NCBI GenBank assembly: GCA_914767715.1
Contig: OU612075.1
Location: 21,328,001 to 21,392,000 of the forward strand
Direction of reading: 5' to 3'
DNA from: Membranipora membranacea
Lineage: Eukaryota; Bryozoa; Gymnolaemata; Cheilostomatida; Membraniporidae
Length of the DNA stretch: 64,000 nt
This document shows positions 62,601 through 64,000 of the stretch, one piece after another. The translations under genes were made by a program, and so were the position numbers. Positions within the stretch are counted from its first letter, which is position 1; each line of letters starts with the position of its first letter. Below the pieces are notes generated by a model. That model worked only from the letters and a program-made list of their open reading frames with translations. It was not told the DNA's origin and searched no databases.

Positions 62601-64000
62601 GAGAAGTTGAGGTCTCATTCAGTCACTCATATACTCTCCATACATGAGCTAGCTAAGCCTCACTACCCCGGCATATTCACCTATCTCTGTGTGGATATAT
62701 CAGACTCCTATCAACAACCAATCACTCAGATATTCGGTGAATGTATAGAATTCATACACAGAGCCAGAGCTGACGGAGGTAAGCAACTCCTAATTTATAC
62801 AATATTTGATGTGCTATAAAAAAAGTGATCTCAGCCAGGTATTGTTGACCTCGTGTAGGCACCAACCTACAATATGATTAGATGACTTTTCCATCCCATC
62901 ATATATGACATTCAAGAGGCAATACCTTATAATTTGTCGACCTACTGAAGATGGTTTTAGTTTTCAACATCCCAATATGTTACCCGTCTACAGTCGTAGC
63001 TGCAAAATATTAATTTAAGACTGTCTGTAGGGCACTTAGCTTTCCATGGGCAATAAAACTTTACAAACTTAAAGAATGCAATAACTGGAAAAGCTTCAAT
63101 CGGCCCAAGTTAATTGCATAATTTGAAAGTGGAAGTATTAGATTTAATGAGAAAATTCTGACCAGTAATAAATTGGAGACTAGGGGCTATGAGTCATAAA
63201 GTACTTTAGTGCTTGCGTTTGAAAAGCTCATATTACAAGCTTTTTATTGAGATAATAGGAGGAGCCTCTCTAGGCACCACTTAAATATAGATTGAGATTA
63301 ATTTCCACTGTGATTGAGGACACTATTAGCAATCCCGGAACAAACCTCCTTTCGACTCACATACATTCTTACATATGCCTCCCATTTATGGCCAGGGCTA
63401 ATCAGAGCATGCTTGAAACACATGCAAAAAGAATTGACATCCCTAAACCGAAGAAAAAGGGAAACGCAGTCTTGAGCTTAAACAGCTGGGTACCTGGCCC
63501 TGGTTTTCAGTTATCAAAACTGCATCTCAAAAATGCTGTAGAATATCTGTAAGCGAAATAGCATTTTATCAGTTTGCATTCACGGAAAGTCGACACAATA
63601 TAGACAGGGCAATGATCCTGCAGAGAGCATTAATTATAATAGAATATCCTACAGTGATAAGGGAATCTCCTGCGATTTATGGTTAGTTAATCCTGAGATT
63701 ACCCGCAATCTTCTCTTCCACCCTCCCTAACCTCCCTATAACCTTCCTAACCTCCCTAACCAACATATCATATAATGCCATTAATATAACCTCAGATAAT
63801 GAATCAGTCCTCAGCGGTCTCATGTCTGAGCGGAACCCTGACAGGGTAATCTACTAAATGTCCAATTGAGCAATCTCTGACGACAATCACTCAGCTGTTT
63901 TTGCTTGTTTCAGGGAAAGTTCTGGTTCATTGTTTAGCTGGAGTCTCCAGAAGTGCCACCGTGGTATGCGCCTATATTCTAGCCAGGACTAATTTAGACT
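59629..64000 (+). CDS. Dual-specificity phosphatase, DUSP15/22 type (3' end outside window)
   Basis: Three exons are visible: 59,629-59,652, 62,553-62,778 and 63,914-64,000 (continues). Phases are 0 and 1. The protein starts MSTLGMNK, then VLKGLYIGGLSDSRD, VTHILSIHE, TYLCVDISDS, and the active-site loop VHCLAGVSRSATVV. The nucleophile is Cys90, the arginine Arg96 and the likely general acid Asp59, each two residues later than in human DUSP22. This spacing and sequence match the DUSP15/DUSP22 (JSP1) atypical dual-specificity phosphatases, which act on phospho-Tyr and phospho-Ser/Thr in kinase signalling. Human DUSP22 begins MGNG and is N-myristoylated. Here residue 2 is Ser, so that modification is not expected from this start. 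Intron 1 is 2.9 kb and holds a 13-bp minisatellite. Confidence 0.88.
61541..61695. repeat. 13-bp minisatellite
   Basis: About eleven tandem copies of TCACAGTCAGTAG, with a stretch of the 6-mer CACAGT near the right end. A 23-bp direct duplication (TAACTTGATTGTGTTGAGTC) precedes it. It lies in intron 1 of the DUSP gene. Confidence 0.92.

Noticed and set aside
1-64000. CRISPR arrays, operons or bacterial contamination
   Set aside because: Tandem repeats here lack unique spacers, and the genes carry spliceosomal introns and animal domains throughout.

Overview
The window is nuclear DNA from an animal: AT-rich, standard genetic code, small exons separated by GT-AG introns of a few hundred bases, and many short interspersed and fold-back repeats. 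The gene set (golgin GORAB, a DUSP15/22-type phosphatase, a Reeler-domain secreted protein, a Ly6/uPAR three-finger protein, a DUF229 ectoenzyme-like protein) points to a non-vertebrate metazoan, since DUF229 is to my knowledge an invertebrate family. I cannot fix the phylum; a sponge or another marine invertebrate is a guess. All gene models were spliced by hand from reading frame, splice signals and phase; none has transcript support.

Layout. Positions 1-19,430 are accessory: two diverged tandem copies of one segment (block A about 1-8,190, block B about 13,556-19,430) separated by repeat DNA that includes a tandemly duplicated promoter-like region and a 60-bp minisatellite. Comparing the blocks exposes clean insertions: a U2-snRNA-headed retroposon and a tRNA SINE in A, and a solo LTR in B. 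Each block carries a copy of one conserved cysteine-rich terminal exon on the minus strand. In A it fits a small cysteine-rich gene (8,006-9,924). In B it lies in phase behind a Gln/Ser-rich gene (19,245-22,123).

From 23.4 to 30.4 kb are a 552-bp fold-back element, a complete three-exon Reeler gene (minus), two more hairpins and a small thrombospondin-1-like two-exon candidate (plus). From 33.5 to 42 kb are two plus-strand genes: a four-exon single-pass membrane protein whose third intron holds a 1.24-kb long inverted repeat, and a six-exon GORAB orthologue.

From 43.9 to 56.6 kb lies a 13-exon DUF229 gene. Its 5.3-kb ninth intron contains a complete five-exon Ly6/uPAR gene on the opposite strand. 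After a 3-kb gap, a DUSP15/22-type phosphatase starts at 59,629 and runs off the window in its catalytic exon.

There is no operon-like organisation. The products suggest unrelated roles: Golgi traffic (GORAB), signalling phosphatase (DUSP), and secreted or surface proteins (Reeler, Ly6, DUF229, TSP1-like, cysteine-rich). The least ordinary features are the U2-headed retroposon, the paralogous cysteine-rich exon apparently joined to two different genes, the large fold-back elements, and a DUF229 protein lacking the Asp usually present in its first active-site motif.
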